Notes: a model not told the origin generated them from the letters alone. A DNA stretch of 64,000 nucleotides from CAJBLF01 sp964430205 (GCA_964430205.1 CAYSER010000001.1:1-64000), one strand, 5' to 3'. Positions 30,368-42,262 are shown, counted from the first letter of the stretch. Program-made: numbers and translations.

Positions 30368-33300
30368 TTATTCATCGCCGCCTCATCAGGTGGTGATATT
30401 TCATGCGTCAGTGGTCTCTCAGGCGTTGCTTATCGCTTTTATGGCCTTATTGATCTGTTGTGCGCTTTCATGATGCCTGATACCTATTTTCTTTTCTGTG
30501 GTCAACGGTTTGCTAGCGATGGAATGGCTCTTGATATTAAGCTCCATTCCTCCGGTAAGCTCTTTCTCAGGGGTGCCGCTTGCAGTGTAGCTTGCTTCTG
30601 GAGCAGTGAGATCGCTGATGGTGATAGTGTTGATCTGCATACCGAGCGATTCGTTTCCGCATTCTCCTAAGAGATAAAATACCCAGTTAATGTCTATATT
30701 GATTTTCTTGAAAGAGTCAAGCGTTAAGTCTTGTAAAATCAAGGTGTTGTCTTTGAGCAGACGTCAAAGGTTCGGCTCGAGTTCTTTGCTAGTGATTGAT
30801 ATATTGTTCTTGTTGAGGAGCTTGACGATCTTCTCGAGTATCAGTTGCTTATTATCCTTGTTGATATCGAGATTCTTGATGAACCGGTCCTGCGCCTTCA
30901 CCGTATCCTGTGCAGTGAGCTTGCGTAGAGAGTGATCGAGGTTTCAGTCGGAGAGTATATTCGTACCGCCAACAGGAGTCATTGCATATTTTCTTCACTT
31001 ACCGTTAAGCCTGTAGAAAGCGGTGAATCCGATGAGATTCTCCACAGGTGTGCGTTGCAATGATGTTTCGCCCTTGAGCTCGTCCACGATCTCTTTCCTG
31101 TAATCGGATATCGAAGGGAATGTGTTTCCGTCGGGTCATCTCAAGGTCTTATAGACGGATCCCCTTCCATCGGTTCCATCGATAAGCGTGGACAGATATT
31201 TTCCATTGTCTTTCCCATTGGTGAGTGGTAAGACGAAGGAGAAGATAGCCTTGAATCTATCGACGATGAGCATCTTTTCGCTCGGCTTGAGATCTTTTTT
31301 GTCGATAAGCGATTTGAGCGTTGGCATCTCTTTGTATTTCTTGTTGGTGTCGAGGACCCTCTTGAGCGTAGCGAACGCTTTGCCATAATCGGTCGCATCG
31401 ATGAAATCATCGAGATTGGTATCGACGATACTCTCCATGAACTCTCTATAGAGTGTCTTGTTGTAATCATCGAAGATGGATAATGCCTTTTCCAATTTAT
31501 CATCGAAGATATCACTGATATCTACAGGGAGTGAGAACTCTTTCGTGATATCTGAAGATTCGAATCTCTTGACGATAGTCCGGCTTTCCGGTCTCTTGAT
31601 CGATTCATTCCTTTTATCATGGAAAGTTTTTTGGTCGAGATAGGTGATAGTGAGCTTATCATGAGGCGTAATGGTGTTGAGGGTGATGGTGTAGCTGCTA
31701 TCGGTCTTCTTGATGATGGTCAATGTTCATTGCTTCAATAGGGCACCTTCGATAGCGGTCGGTTCGAACGTGATGGTCGTATTCGCTCGATCTCCGGATG
31801 TTGGTCTCTGGAGTCTACCTTCCGGACTGATGAATGCAGTGGCTTCGGATTTCGCGATATCGAGTCCTTCTCCTGTTCCAACCATACGATCGATGATCTC
31901 CGATTGGATCCTTGTTTGGGTCCGAGGAAGATTGTTTCCGGTCTCCTTGGGTTGCATAGGCTCGACGATTGTCGTGGCATTGTTTGCAGTGATGCGCGTC
32001 GTCTTATCCACCTCTTTGGCACCCAACGAGAGTATCCTGCGTACGCCCTTGGCTTCGGTGATGGTGTAAGCGCCGATATCTCCGACATTCCCTATCGTGA
32101 GCGTATTGCCTTTGAGCGAGAATCACTTCTGCGCTTCAGTGGTTGCGTGGATGTTGAGATATTTGGAGAGCGTCAGGTCGGATCATTTCGGATCGAATCT
32201 GAGCGTCAATGTCTTTCCTTCTACGGAATAGGATAATCTCTGATATGGATCATTGTAGAGCGCAACGAGATATTGCCCGTATTTATCGAGATCCTTGAGC
32301 GGATTGACGATGTATTCGGCTCAGATGCCTTTGTCGATTTCGTATTGAGTGAAGAGATACTGAGCTTCTTGAGGGACATAGATATTTTTCCATGTGGAGA
32401 TCCTGAGTCCGACATAGAGTCCTGCAATACCGAATCTGTCAACTCCTGCAGTTCATCCCTCATCGGCACCTCATCAGGTGGTAATTCCTCAACCTCATTC
32501 CGTTCCGCCTCATCAGGTGGTGGTCGTTCCTCATCAGGTTATCTCACCACCTCAGGTGATAGCTGTACCTCCGGTAGTCTCTCAAGCGGTAGATCACGGA
32601 GTCGGTCTTCCTGCCCTCAAGGTCAGCGCATTCGTCGTTACCCCGAAAGAGAGCTTAGTGAGAGCTACTTTACCATGGAGCGATGCAATGATATCAGCTC
32701 TCCGCGATTCGATATTTCATGATTGGAGGATATGGATCAGCGCATTCGTCGAGGTGATGATCTTCGTTTTCGGGAAGTTCGCAAAGATGCCGTCCTTGCC
32801 GAAGAACTTATTTGTTTCCAGATATCTGACGATGAAATCGAGATTGTCGGTGAGATGTTGTTCATTGTTCTTGATGAATCTGCCGTAGACATTGTCCGCA
32901 GAACCATCGGTGATCCTCTTGAGGAGATAGGACCTGAATCCTTCCTTGTCCATGAGGATAGTGGGATTGGCTCACGTGATATCGAAGATCTCTTTCGATA
33001 CGGTGCTATATTGCTTGTCTAATTGGTTGATGCCGACCACCGGATCCTGTTGTCGATTGACGCCGGCGTATGCTTCGAGATCCGCTCATCGGTCAGAGAC
33101 GCTGATGCTTGCGATGCCTCATCATTCGACGCCGACATATTTCGCGCTTTTGACTTTTGAGAGATTAGCATTGATGACTTTCCTTTGATTGTATTGTTCG
33201 GCGATTTCACCTCACAGATTGATGGCAAGCTCTACATTGTTTCATGAAAGGATGACTCATCAGCCCGTTCCTCGCGCCCATTTTGTCCTTCATGATTCGC

Positions 33301-35239
33301 TCATGCCGGTTTTGCCGTAGCCGAGCATCAGTCTCCATCCTCCCGTCTCGCTATAATAGATGCCGGTGTTGATGAGATTCTCTATCGCATTCTCCATAAG
33401 CTCTTTCTTCGCAGCGCGGACTTCCCGTCATTTCTCTATGCCGGCGGCTTGCAATTGTGTCGTCGCGCCATCGCTTGTGGTGATCTCAACATGATCGAGA
33501 GCAGTCATTATCTTGGTGAATATGGTTTCTCTGACACGAACAATCCTGTTGGTCCTGATCATCTCGATGATCTTCGGATCCTTAGAATTATTGAGTAGCT
33601 CATTCAGCGTAGATTCGAGTTTTGATTCGGTTTCATAGAGACCGATGACTGATTCCAGATCTTTACCGACTAGGGTATCATAGAGATCCGGATGGACTTC
33701 GGCGCTTCCTCCGTTGATCTTCCTGATGGCGTCGAGAAAGAGAATCTTCATCTCGGGCATCGGATAGATGCCGTCTGCTGTGCTTCCGTTGAGCAGCTTA
33801 GCGAGATTCTCTTTGGTGCAGAGGGAGGGATCGTTGCGCATCGTAATGAGATGCATGTTAGCGATGCTTCTGCTGTCCGCTATGGTCATATTCTTGATGA
33901 TATTGGAGATGATGAGTTGCTCTCATTTCGGCTCACCGAGTTCGATATTCTTTACGTTGATAGCTTGCTCGATCGTTCGTTGGACCTGGGATCAGAACAG
34001 TAAGCCGACATCTCATTGGTTCTTCTGTTCCCTGTTGGTCTTTCTCTTGTACTCTGCTGAGAGCTGTCCATCGCTATTGAAGTCGCAGAGGAATTCGAGT
34101 ACATTCCCTGTAGAGATGATGGATGCCTGGGTGATGCCTTTCTCTATTTTTTCTCTATTCTGTCAGGTCATCTCAAGGGCGTTATTCCGTTCTTTGACAG
34201 CCATGGCTATATCGTCTTTGGATTGGACGAGGGAAGCGAAGGTATCCAGATCGGATCGTTGGGCTCTGCTCAGGATCTTTGCGACTTTCACTTTCTCGTC
34301 ATCCATACCGCCCTCCTTTTCGTAGACGATAAGATGCTCATCGATGAGATCCTTGATATCTTTTCTGGAGAATTCGAGGTCGATCATATCGCCAGAGACG
34401 CGGAGGTTATTGTCGGCGATAAGCCTATCATAGAGCTTTTTGCGAGGATTGGTGAGATCTTCGTTATCCTTGTTCGCTATCGCTTCGCGGATAGCGATGA
34501 CGATGCCCGCAAGGCCTTTTTCCTTATCGAGATTGATTCTGAACGTGCCTCTTCTGAGCTCTTTGCTTTCTTCGTTGTCGAAGATCCTTTCCATGACTTT
34601 AGGAAGCTTATTGTCTCTATAGATATTCTCGATTTCAGGGCTGGTGGTCGTATAGGAGATCTGTTTGTACGGATCGATGTAATCGTTCTGAGGCTCGTAA
34701 TGTCATTTGACTTTTTCCTTAGCTTCTTTTTCAACTTCTTTGCTCTTCTCTCATTTATCGGAAGGAAAAGGATTGATGAGGCCTGAATTGATGGCTCATG
34801 ATGATTCTGTGACCTGATTCCGGATATCAAGGAGTTCGAATTTATAGGTTTTCAGGACATTCTGTATCTCGATATCTTTGATAACCCCCAAATCATGTTC
34901 ATATCATGATTGATCGATCACGAAATTAGAAAGCGCATTAAGCTTGGTCTTATCTCAAGAGGCTATGATATTTTTTACGGAATCCGTAAAGGAGGTTCCT
35001 TCGCTGGCGACCGTGATGTTGTTGTCTCGGTTATTCGAAAGGAATCCATCGAAATAATTTTCGACGTGTTTATTGATCTCAGAAAGCTTAGCGTCCAAGT
35101 CTGTTTCTGACTCCAGTTTTAACTCTCATTTCAATGATTTCAGATCCGTTTCCGTAATATCCCTGATATTTTCGGCTTCGATATATCTATCCTTTTCGCT
35201 TGTCTTGGATTCTATGCCACTTTCCCCGGTAAATCCCAT
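30368..35239 (-). CDS. Giant protein of unknown function with a UGA-coded Gly/Thr linker
   Basis: 1623 aa in one frame from ATG 35239 to TAA 30368-30370; its many TGA codons hide it in standard translation. No signal peptide: starts MGFTGESGIESKTSEKD. The first 900 residues are highly charged and helical (for example RGTFRINLDKEKGLAGIVIA, KSAKYVGVEGGGIASISVSD). A low-complexity linker around residues 905-945 is built of TGGT, TGGGE and TTTTGGGG elements, largely from ACC-TGA-TGA. A second charged region of about 650 residues follows, ending in ITTGGGGDE. No family recognised. It lies 45 nt upstream of the surface protein gene on the same strand, so joint expression is likely. Perhaps a structural or cell-envelope-associated protein. 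Confidence 0.75.
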
Positions 35240-35360
35240 GGTGATGCGTATTCGGTAAATAAAAATCTTTTCCATGTACTATAATATCCAGGACGGTGGT
35301 ATTTTCCTAATTTGTACAAAGTTTTTTTTCATTTATTATACCATTTTAATAAAAAAATGA

Positions 35361-35366
35361 TATAAT
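35361..35366 (+). promoter_or_regulatory. Possible -10 box for the tRNA-Thr transcript
   Basis: Consensus TATAAT, with a weak TTATAC 19 nt upstream, about 75 nt before the tRNA-like copy. Confidence 0.3.
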
Positions 35367-35441
35367 ATCGTTGGTAACCATGGTACAATGACTTGAAAAA
35401 ATATCGCCAATGACTACAAGCATGAACATCGCAAAAAAGAT

Positions 35442-35517
35442 GCCGCGGTAGCTCAGCCCCCCGCAGCATTGTGCGGGGCTTCGCTTCGCTCCGGTCCGAG
35501 CGCACCCATAGCTTAAG
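35442..35517 (+). pseudogene. Degenerate tRNA-Thr copy with an inserted hairpin
   Basis: Begins with the same 16 bases as the intact tRNA-Thr (GCCGCGGTAGCTCAGC). It then carries a hairpin CCCCGCA/TGCGGGG and about 20 further bases, resumes with GAGCGCACCCAT, and then loses similarity; no T arm. It lies 123 nt (start to start) upstream of the real tRNA on the same strand. Confidence 0.65.
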
Positions 35518-35564
35518 AGCGATGGGAATCAAGAAGAGAGATTATAGCAAATTCATAAAGAAAT

Positions 35565-35637
35565 GCCGCGGTAGCTCAGCAGGTAGAGCGCACCCATGGT
35601 AAGGGTGAGGTCGACGGTTCGATCCCGTTCCGTGGCT
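35565..35637 (+). tRNA. tRNA-Thr (anticodon GGU)
   Basis: 73 nt. Acceptor GCCGCGG/CCGTGGC with one G-U, D arm GCTC/GAGC, anticodon arm CACCC ATGGTAA GGGTG, T arm with GTTCGATC. CCA not encoded. Confidence 0.95.
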
Positions 35638-35640
35638 AAT

Positions 35641-35707
35641 CAGAATTTAAAATTTAGAATTAAGAATTAAGAATTAAGAATTCAGAATTCAGAATTAAGG
35701 ATTCAGA
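35641..35707. repeat. Heptamer repeat after tRNA-Thr
   Basis: About nine AGAATTA/AGAATTC-type 7-bp units, the reverse-complement orientation of the AAATTCT/GAATTCT repeat seen elsewhere. Confidence 0.8.
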
Positions 35708-35838
35708 GTATACGAAATAACGCATAATAAGGGTGATTCCTCCTGATAAGTCGGGTCGATTTTTTTATATCGATTGAAAAGTATCAAGAAAACCATAAGC
35801 TGATTCCTTATCCGAGATTTTATCTTCTTCGATACAAT

Positions 35839-37041
35839 ATGACCTACGAACCTTCTTATGACCTTCTCAAAAAATATGCTGATGTTCTCGTGAAATTCGC
35901 GCTCCGAGGAGGAGAGTGAGCTAAGCAAGGTGAGACGATTTTCGTGCAGATTCCGGAATGCGCGAAGCCATTCTACCTTCCGTTGCAGAAAGCGATCCTA
36001 GAGGTAGGTGCACATCCGATCATGGAATATTTGCCTGACGGTGTCGCAAAGCACTTCTTCGATCATGCAAATGATGATCAGATCGTTTTCTATCCGAGCC
36101 ATTTCCTGCACGGCAAAGTCGAACAGATGACGCATATCATTTCCGTCATCGCTGAAGCGGACAAGCATGAGCTCGAGGGGGTTGATCCCAAGAAGATCGC
36201 GGCCAGGATCCATTCGCGCAAAGAGTATAAGGACAGACGCACCAAGAAAGAGATGGATGGTAAGATGACGTGGACGCTATGACTCTATTGAACTCAAGCG
36301 ATGGCTGACGAAGCCGGGATGTCGCTCGAGGAATATCGGAGCGAAATCATCAAGGCGTGTTATCTGGATGCTGATGATCCGATCGCCGAACGGAAGAATA
36401 CGACAGATACTATCGAGACTATCAAGGCGAAACTCAATGCTTTGCCGATAGAGGAGGTGCATATCCAAAGCGAAGATGCAGACCTCAGGATCAAGATCGG
36501 AACGGACAGGCAGCGATTGGGAGGATCAGGGCGCAATATCCCATCTTTCGAGATCTTCACCTCGCCGGATCGAAGAGGGACGAACGGATGGATTAGATTC
36601 AATCAGCCGCTCTACCGTTATGGACAGATCATCAAAGGTATCTCTCTGAAATTCAAGGACGGAGTCGTCGTTGAGCATGATGCGATGCAAAATAAAGAGG
36701 TGCTTACGGAGATGCTCAATATCCCAAATGCAAATAAGCTCGGAGAATTCTCTCTGACAGACTGAAGATTTTCGCATATCACGAAGTTCATGGGTGAGAC
36801 GCTCTATGACGAGAATATGGGCGGACCGGAAGGCAATACGCATATCGCGATAGGCAGCGCTTACAACGAGACCTATGTGGGAGATGCGAGCAAGCTCACC
36901 GACAAGGAGCTCGAAGACTTGGGATTCAACCAAAGTGCGGAACATACCGACATCATATCCACGGTCAGGAGGAAAGTGACGGCGACGATGTCCGATGGTA
37001 GCGAAAAGGTGATCTATGAGGATGGACAGTTCACGCTCTAA
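35839..37041 (+). CDS. M29 family metallo-aminopeptidase (AmpS/PepS-like)
   Basis: 400 aa, the usual family length. DVLVKFALRGGEGAKQGET is the M29 N-terminal motif; HPIMEYLPDGV follows. The dinuclear metal site near the C-terminus includes FSHITKFMGETLYDEN and GNTHIAIGSAYNET, the conserved EN and H residues of M29. It removes N-terminal residues from peptides in the cytoplasm. Three glycines are TGA. Stand-alone gene behind the tRNA-Thr region. Confidence 0.9.
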
Positions 37042-37166
37042 GTCCATAAAGCCGAAAGGCTTGAAAAAGAGTGGTGTATGTGTATCAACGGAATATCTAC
37101 GTGTTTGTATATTTCAATATTTTATCGTTTGTACGTTTCAACGTTTTATCGTTTAGTCATTCTAGT

Positions 37167-37511
37167 ATGGCCAGCAGGACCAATAAACAAGGTATCGCGA
37201 AAAAGAAATCCCAGCAGCAGAAGGCAGCTTCAAGATTGAGATGAGCCAAGAGATTCGAATATCCCAAAAGGAAACTTACGATGGAAGAAGCCAAAGAGCT
37301 CGGCATCGTAGGTATCGTCAAGAATCCTAAAGGACATGATTATACCCGATTTCTGAGAGGAAGGAAAATCTGCCGGGAGACCAGGCTCAGGACGGATCCG
37401 GATGGCTACAGATTCATCAGGACACCCGCAGGAGGGAGTGAAGTGGTCGATGCACCGATCTCTGGACGGACAAGGACAAGGCTTAGGAAAGCCACGGCCA
37501 TGAGACGTTAA
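37167..37511 (+). CDS. Basic protein of unknown function
   Basis: 114 aa, pI clearly high. N-terminus MASRTNKQGIAKKKSQQQKA and a Lys/Arg-rich body (KRFEYPKRKLTMEEAKE, GHDYTRFLRGRKICRETRLR), ending RTRTRLRKATAMRR. One TGA glycine. No family recognised; a nucleic-acid or ribosome-binding role is suggested only by charge. A short-period leader ending TTTAGTCATTCTAGT stands directly before the ATG. Confidence 0.65.
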
Positions 37512-37537
37512 TGATTTTTTACAAATAAAAACATACC

Positions 37538-39127
37538 ATGAAAAAAATTCTGATGGTTTCCCTGTTGGTATTTTCATTTTTTCTGGTAGCTCCGCAGACG
37601 CTAGCGACTGATACCGGATGATCGGATGCAATCTTCAAGATCCAAGCATACAGCCATGACAAGATAACGGATATGTATGTGCTGAAACAATACGGCAGTG
37701 CAGTGCTCGTGGCGAATAACCTCTTGCTTACCAATGCACACGTAGTCACCGATGACGGCAATGCATTCACGCTCCAATACGAGGCGTGTCAGACTATCGA
37801 CGATGATCAATCGCCCAAATGCTTCTCTACATTGCAATTGATAAGGTATGATAAAGACGCTGATCTCGCATTATTGCAGATCGTGAATCCTAGCGACGAT
37901 ATGCCGGAACCGGTGATCATAGGATCGGGGACGCTCTCTGTAGGGACGAATATCCGTATCATAGGATATCCTGCCAACGGCGGTGCTACGATCACGACGA
38001 CACAAGGCACCATCGCCGGCTACGAAAGCAATTATTACAAGACCGATGCCAATGTCGATGAAGGGAATTCCTGATGAGGGAGCTTTGATAGCGCAGGCAA
38101 TTTTATCGGGATACCGACCTTCGTAGTCAATGGTCAGACAACGCTAGGATACATCATCCCTACCGACACTATCAAGGAATTCTTGGCAGGCGATATCGGT
38201 ACGAGTTTCACCGTCAAATATTCAGCGACATTCGACAAACGGCTCCAGTCCAGATATTCCATCCAGGAAAAAGGGAAGATAGACAATAATCTCTTTAAGA
38301 CACCGGATTTCAAAGCGCTCTGATTGAATCTCGATGTCATGGTCGAGAAGCAAAGGAACAATCTCTACACGTATTCATTGTCCAACGCGAATGCGAGTAT
38401 CATCGATATGGAATCGTTGATCGCGACTGATAATGCTTCTATCTCCAGGTATATCGGCGATACGATGAAAAAACTGAAGGAAAATGATATGTCACCCAAG
38501 AGATCGACGAAGAGGGTGGGGACGATGACATGGACGGTCATATCGTTCGGAGGAGAAGATCGGGTAGGCTATGACTATATCCAGACCTCGAGCACCAACA
38601 AGACGTACTTGGAATTCACGGTGCGAGTGGATAAAGAAGATGTCGATGCCGACTTGGCTGATATGATAGGATTTGTGGAAGACACGATCGTCAAGAAATT
38701 ATCGATCAAACCGCAGCCATTCAACTTGCCTATGGTTAAGCTTTCATCCAAACGAAATGTCGGCATAGTCAAATGGATGAAGGAAGATGGATTGTCACTG
38801 ACCTTATATCCTACCGATGGGAAATATGTGACAGAGATAACGGCATACATCGGTGAGAAGACAGACACCCTCAAGAAAGTGACTAAGCAGATGAAGAATA
38901 TTTTCGAAAACATGGATCGGACCGTCGATAATGAGACATCGAAATATCCTACGAGCCTGTTCTTGATGAGCGTTACGGATGATAATGATGAAGAGACTTT
39001 GCATGCGATAGGCATGAAAAAATACGGAAGCAGCAACCTCTTCATCTATATAACAAGTACGCTGTATTCATCGACAGCGAAGCAGAATGTAATCAACCTT
39101 TCCTACAAGATCTTGGGTCTTGAATAG
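37538..39127 (+). CDS. Secreted trypsin-like serine protease (S1, DegP-type)
   Basis: 529 aa. Signal peptide ILMVSLLVFSFFLVAPQTLA. Catalytic triad: His in LLLTNAHVVTDDG, Asp in YDKDADLALLQI, Ser in DEGNSGGGSFD, where the two glycines after Ser are consecutive TGA codons. Standard decoding would end the protein at the active site. The C-terminal 300 residues are not a PDZ domain and consist of alternating beta strands and charged helices of unknown fold. Acts outside the membrane, probably in protein quality control or surface processing. Confidence 0.85.
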
Positions 39128-39148
39128 CAAAAATGATTAAGAATACAG

Positions 39149-39172
39149 GACCTCGCCATAGCGAGGTTTTTT
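39149..39172 (+). terminator. Terminator after the protease gene
   Basis: CCTCGC/GCGAGG stem with a CATA loop and six T, 23 nt past the stop. Confidence 0.85.
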
Positions 39173-39198
39173 GACAAAAGATTTTTTTTGGCTACAAT
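39171..39198 (+). promoter_or_regulatory. Promoter of the MFS gene
   Basis: TTGACA at 39171-39176, 16-nt spacer, TACAAT at 39193-39198, immediately behind the terminator and 32 nt before the MFS start codon. Confidence 0.65.
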
Positions 39199-39229
39199 AG
39201 GAGAGAAATGTTTATCTTATAGCATCTCT

Positions 39230-40558
39230 ATGCCGCTCGCTCCGGAAAATCAGTTTCAGAAAAGATATCAGAACGAACTTTTTTCTACGCTTATAGAAAA
39301 GTGAGTGTTTTATGTCGTCAAAAAAAATTTTCTCTCGATACCATTGTCTATCAGGATGATAGGTTTTTCTTTGTTCATATTTGTCTTGTGACGAGGATTG
39401 TGAGCAGACGTATTCTTTTCACTCTATATAAAAAATATCGTCAATCATGTATTCCTTATCTCCATTATATGAGCGATATTGTCATTGAGCAAGATGTTTT
39501 TTTCTATTCCTGTAGGAGAAGTGGATAATCATGCTAATCTGAGATCCGTATTGTTTTTGAGTAAATTCGTCTATGTGATCATGGGTGTCGTATATGTGCT
39601 TGCAGGTATCTATAGCTCTGTAGTTCTATTGATCCTAGCGGTATTGCTCAACGGATTCGCTACTGCCTCATTGTTCACGACTTATCAGACCTTTATCCGT
39701 AAAAATACGAGATGAGGGGAGAGGGGGAAATCGTTCGGACTGTATTTTTCCAGTATCAATCTTGCGTATATCGTCGGTGCGTTGATTAGCTCATATCTGA
39801 TCACGAAATTCGACCTTCCCCATCTGTTCATCTTTATCCCTATTTTTGCATTGCTATCATTGTTGACAGATAAGAAACTCCCAAGCTTAGGCAAAAAGAA
39901 GATCAAGGAATTTTTGGCGGGAAAGACATTTACTCAAAGATTTATCTATGAAGTATTTTCTTTTCGTTCGATAAAAAAAGTGTTGGTAAAACTCAGAACT
40001 TATTCCGGCAGGATGTACTATGCCTTAGGATTCGAAGTGCTCTTCAATCTGCTCAACTACGTAGGATTTATCTTCATACCTATCGTATCGATAGCGAATG
40101 ATTTGAGTCTATCGCAAGTCGCTATGGTCTTTGCTGCGATGAGATTGCCCTATCTGATAGACTTCTTTACGTGAGATATCGCAGAGAACGGCAGCAAGAG
40201 AAAATTCCTCTTTGTGATGCTGTTCTTCCTTTCTTTGCTTTATATATTGCTGTGATTCAATGAAGGGTTCCGAAATATCATGGTGATCACCTTCGGTATT
40301 TCGCTGTGATTGTCGCTTATGCGTCCTGTAATTTCCGCATATATTTCTGATTGTACGAGACCGGAGGATGAAGGAACAATTACCGGTGTGGGTGAGTTTG
40401 TAGGAAAGATAGGAGAAATTATCGGGGTATTGTGATTCGGCGCGCTTTCTGCGATACTCGGCTTACAGACGTCATTCATCGTTATAGGAATATTTGTCAT
40501 GCTGCTTGCTATAGCAGGTATCATCAAGAGATTCTGGTTTTTTAAATACGATGGGTAA
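39230..40558 (+). CDS. Major facilitator superfamily-type transporter
   Basis: 442 aa with about twelve hydrophobic segments: FSLFIFVLGRGLGADVFFSL, FVYVIMGVVYVLAGIY, LILAVLLNGFATASLF in the N-half, and LFVMLFFLSLLYILLG, ISLGLSLMRPVISAYI, GVLGFGALSAILGLQ in the C-half. The R-x-x-E/charge loop KNTRGGERGKSFGLYF between TM segments resembles the MFS motif A region, and RPEDEGTITGVGEF sits in a later loop. Substrate unknown; probably drug or metabolite export. Ends 1 nt before the convergent U32 stop. Confidence 0.8.
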
Positions 40559-41800
40559 CTATTCATATAAGATTTCCCGCCCTTCCAGTTTCTTATCGGT
40601 CAGGATATAGACGGCCCCGCTATTGCAGTGGGCTTTTTCCAGCTGATTTCATTTGGCGTCTAGGATATCAACGATCTTCAATTCACCCATTTCTGTAGGA
40701 CTCAAAAACTTGATCTTCATCCCTGGGGTGATGACTTCCTTGGGTTCTATATGGAAATATTTTTTCTTATTCTTTGTTACAAATTCATCTGAAAACATAC
40801 CGAAGTAGTTCCTGTTGAAAAGGGGACCAGCGCTTTCCAAAGTCGTTGAACCGACCGGAGTTTCTCCTTCAGGATATTCATTCAGTGAATGGAAAAGGAA
40901 TCCATCCCAGTATGCTCTGTGCGGTACGACATTGACGAGGTTCGCTATCTTCGGATCGATTTTTTTCTTCGCCAAGATCGCGTCGCGGACATGCGTGTAG
41001 GCTTTGACGATGGCCCCGACATAGAACTCGGATTTACTTCTTCCTTCGATCTTCAAGGCATCGACATAGGGCAGGATTTCCTTTAGTTTATCTATCGTAC
41101 AGAGATCTTTTGATGACAGGATATGGCTTCATTCCTCATCTCCTTCGAGCTGGTAGAGTTTCCCTGGTCTGCGTTCTTCTTCGAGTCGGACTTTGTATTT
41201 GAATCTGCAAGCATGTGAACATTCTCATTTATTCCCTGGCCTTCCACTCATATAATCTCACAAAAGGCATCTTCATGAATAGCTCATGCACATCGCACCA
41301 TGGACAAAGACCTCTATCTCTATCCCTGGCACCTTTTCACGGATTTCCTTGATCTCCTCTAGAGACAATTCTCTCGCGAAAACGATCCTCTTCACGCCCA
41401 TCTCTTTCCGAAATTTCACTGCTGCCCGGTTCATGGTCGAACTTTGGGTGCTCAAATGTAGGGGAATATCCGGTAAGTATTTCCTGATGATATGGAATGT
41501 CCCTGGATCGGAAAAGATGATGGCATCGGCTCATACGTTTGCTATCTGTTTGACCGTCTGTTCAAAGATCTTGATATCGATATTCCTCGGAAAGATGTTC
41601 ATCGTGAGCAACGCTTTGCTTCCATTTTTGTGGAGATCATCGACCGTCTTTTTGAGATCATCAAAATTATAGATCTTATTTTGCCTCATCCTGAGCGAGG
41701 TAAACGGTACGCCGACATAGACTTCTTCGGCTCCGTAAAGACTGGCGACGATGGCTTTGTCATGCGATCATCCGGGAGCTACGATTACTGGTTTGTGCAT
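40559..41800 (-). CDS. Peptidase U32-family protein (TrhP/YegQ-like)
   Basis: 413 aa, ATG 41800, TAG 40559-40561. IVAPGGSHDKAIVASLYGAE opens the TIM-barrel; EVFVHGAMCMSYSGRC and PGNKGECSHACRFKY carry the four conserved cysteines of the U32 signature; ALKIEGRSKSEFYV is the second motif. U32 members act in prephenate-dependent 5-hydroxyuridine formation in tRNA (TrhP) or as collagenase-like proteases; TrhP is the closer match by length. The SGRC glycine is TGA. Its leader is a short-period repeat. Confidence 0.88.
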
Positions 41801-41891
41801 ATGTGACTAAAAGATTAAACGTTAAAACGACTAAACGATTGAAGAATTGAAAGATTGAAAGACTTTCCCGTCTCAATCAATCTCTCCGAGA

Positions 41892-42197
41892 TTATACGAT
41901 ACCCGATAGGTTTTTCAAACAAAAAAACTGACTCATATATACATAAGCCAGTCATTTCCTGAAAAATTTCTTCATGATACGTTTGCTGATCTCATGTACG
42001 ATCCCGAAGACGAGAAAGAGGACGACTCCGACATAGATGATGAGCTCGGTCAGTGAATTGAATCTCAGGCCCAACATCACAAGAAGGATGAAGATTGCAT
42101 AGAGAATGAGGATCGTGAATGCTAATGGTATGACGATTTCTTCCATGAATTTCCGTAAAGCGATGCGCCTGCGCTTATGCTTAGTTTTCTTATACAT
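41892..42197 (-). CDS. Small membrane protein
   Basis: 101 aa. A very basic N-terminus (YKKTKHKRRRIALRKF) precedes two hydrophobic segments (IPLAFTILILYAIFILLVML and LIIYVGVVLFLVFGIVHE). ATG 42197 chosen because it begins the basic stretch. With TGA as Gly the frame runs past a terminator-like hairpin and ends at TAA 41892; under the standard code it would stop at 41952. Follows the 42263 membrane gene by 65 nt. Confidence 0.6.
41921..41952 (-). terminator. Terminator hairpin overlapping the 3' end of the small membrane gene
   Basis: Minus-strand ACTGG-CTTAT stem (imperfect) returning ATGAG-CAGT, followed by seven T. It lies inside the code-25 reading frame. Confidence 0.55.
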
Positions 42198-42262
42198 AGA
42201 GTTTTTTATTTTTATATATAATACATATATTGGGGATAAAGTCAATGATTAGAGAGGGTAGG

